Shown here: positions 6,281 through 7,120 of the stretch, piece after piece
Layout: every line of letters begins with the position of its first letter
Position numbering within the stretch: the stretch's first letter is position 1
Source: Dehalococcoidales bacterium
Lineage (GTDB): Bacteria; Chloroflexota; Dehalococcoidia; Dehalococcoidales; UBA3254
Reading direction: 5' to 3'
DNA length: 7,120 nt
NCBI GenBank assembly: GCA_016926695.1
Contig: JAFGOB010000083.1
Span: 1 to 7,120, forward strand
Notes under the pieces: model-generated
Told to the model about the DNA's origin: nothing
The model's input: the letters and a program-made list of their open reading frames with translations, nothing else
Databases searched by the model: none
Made by a program: the position numbers and the translations under genes

Positions 6281-6982
6281 TTAACTCTCCAGGTATTTCC
6301 TCTCCCCATTTACCCACGCCAGGTATAGATCTATCCCATTCACGTTCTTCACAAAAACCACGGAATTCATTCTCCCCTGCTTCCCGAAGGAACTCACAAA
6401 AGCACAGTAATCCTGAAAGCTTTTATTTTCGCCCCCTTCAAATCTGCTGAAGGAATGGACCAGCATCAAGGCATTGGGAGCGTTAAATCTTTTCGCTTCT
6501 AACAGCGTCGATGCAATCCTGCGTAAAAGCTGGTACCTGATGTGTTCTATATCCGCCTTAGTGCGTTCTAACTCATCAGATAAGAACTTCAGTCTGGTCT
6601 GCTTATTGCCCATATCGGTCAACTGCCAATCAGCAACAGCCCTGTCAAAGGGTTCATCCACCTTGCCTTCCACCGTGACTGAGATCAATTGTCCGTTCCC
6701 GGCCCTGGCCAGGGCAAAGATATCACTTTGAGATGGCTGCGACATGTATGGCTTCAAGGCCGCCCAATATTCGGGAAAGGCAACAATTAGCTTTACATCA
6801 TGAAATAATTCTATACTCGAGTCCTTAAACGTGTTTTTAACTGAACTCGGAAAACCGTCCGCTTCCTGCCAACAATAAGCGAGTGTTCTTGCCGAATAGC
6901 CTGTCTGCCAGTGTTTCTCCGGCTCAGCGAGTAGCCGCTTCCAGTCCTCGGGACACTTTGCAGAAATAAATATTTTACTCAT
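6281..6982 (-). CDS. Conserved protein of unknown function, DUF6946-like, with PD-(D/E)XK-like motif
   Basis: This 233-residue soluble protein has no signal peptide or membrane segment. From memory it matches a widespread uncharacterised family (DUF6946), with recurring features HWQTGYSARTLAYCWQEADG at 24-43, SQSDIFALARAG at 84-95, VEGKVDEPF at 104-112, IRYQLLRR at 148-155, LVHSF at 174-178 and DLYLAWV at 218-224. Asp87 followed by Glu105-Gly-Lys107 on the next predicted strand, with an upstream acidic helix (Glu40), is the arrangement of PD-(D/E)XK nuclease folds. Nuclease activity is an inference and no partner gene is visible. The start is firm: AGGAG (minus strand, 6994-6990) lies 7 bases before the ATG and a good promoter lies upstream. 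It appears monocistronic within the window. Confidence 0.82.
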   Translation of the reverse strand: MSKIFISAKCPEDWKRLLAEPEKHWQTGYSARTLAYCWQEADGFPSSVKNTFKDSSIELFHDVKLIVAFPEYWAALKPYMSQPSQSDIFALARAGNGQLISVTVEGKVDEPFDRAVADWQLTDMGNKQTRLKFLSDELERTKADIEHIRYQLLRRIASTLLEAKRFNAPNALMLVHSFSRFEGGENKSFQDYCAFVSSFGKQGRMNSVVFVKNVNGIDLYLAWVNGERKYLES

Positions 6983-7014
6983 GGCGTATCTCCTGTGTGC
7001 ATATCTGAAATTTG

Positions 7015-7043
7015 AGTTTAGTCCTATGCCCGAGCTGTGTCAA
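7015..7043 (-). promoter_or_regulatory. Sigma70-type promoter of the DUF6946-like gene
   Basis: On the minus strand a perfect TTGACA (7043-7038) is separated by 17 bases from TAAACT (7020-7015), which matches four of six -10 positions. Transcription would begin near 7008, leaving a leader of about 26 bases that contains the AGGAG ribosome binding site. Confidence 0.65.
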
Positions 7044-7054
7044 GAGACTATATG

Positions 7055-7071
7055 TTGACTTCACAAGTTAA
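7055..7071. repeat. 17-bp near-perfect palindrome upstream of the DUF6946-like promoter
   Basis: TTGACTT, a CAC centre and AAGTTAA form arms matching at six of seven positions. It lies 11 bases upstream of the -35 box, a position suited to a regulator binding site. No candidate regulator gene is in the window. Confidence 0.35.
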
Positions 7072-7120
7072 AATAGAGATAGGACGATCCATATCGCGAA
7101 TGAACCGTTGTGATAAGACC

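Overview
This is a bacterial chromosomal window of moderate GC content. It carries Shine-Dalgarno sites (perfect for two genes), sigma70-like promoters and compact gene spacing. No gene fixes the taxon. The mix (a GNAT/acyl-CoA synthetase fusion, a dodecin, and a radical SAM protein resembling tungsten-enzyme maturases) suggests an anaerobic or facultative soil or sediment bacterium, perhaps a Chloroflexota member. That placement is inference with low confidence.

Layout. (1) 1-2122, minus: the largest gene, a GNAT acetyltransferase domain fused to an ADP-forming acyl-CoA synthetase, cut off by the left edge inside its ATP-grasp domain. (2) 2123-2302: divergent intergenic region with three TATACT hexamers facing the fusion gene and two hairpins. 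(3) 2303-3906, plus: a two-gene operon of an RsuA/RluB-type rRNA pseudouridine synthase and an LCMT/PPM1-like SAM methyltransferase, joined by a 4-base stop/start overlap. (4) 3951-4169, minus: a dodecin with a near-ideal promoter and Shine-Dalgarno, convergent with the methyltransferase. (5) 4350-5681, plus: a radical SAM/SPASM protein with an AbrB-like N-terminal module, resembling the maturases found beside tungsten oxidoreductases. (6) 5682-6280: about 600 bases with no credible protein gene, holding several inverted repeats and a possible structured RNA at 6065-6180. (7) 6281-6982, minus: a conserved unknown protein (DUF6946-like by recollection) with a PD-(D/E)XK-like signature, with its promoter at 7015-7043.

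The genes do not form one pathway. Likely units are the rRNA-modification/methyltransferase operon, the divergent dodecin and radical SAM genes sharing the 4170-4349 control region, and separate single genes at each end. The items most worth a second look are the AbrB-radical SAM fusion without a visible tungsten-enzyme partner, the structured gene-free region at 6000-6230, and the nuclease-like unknown protein.
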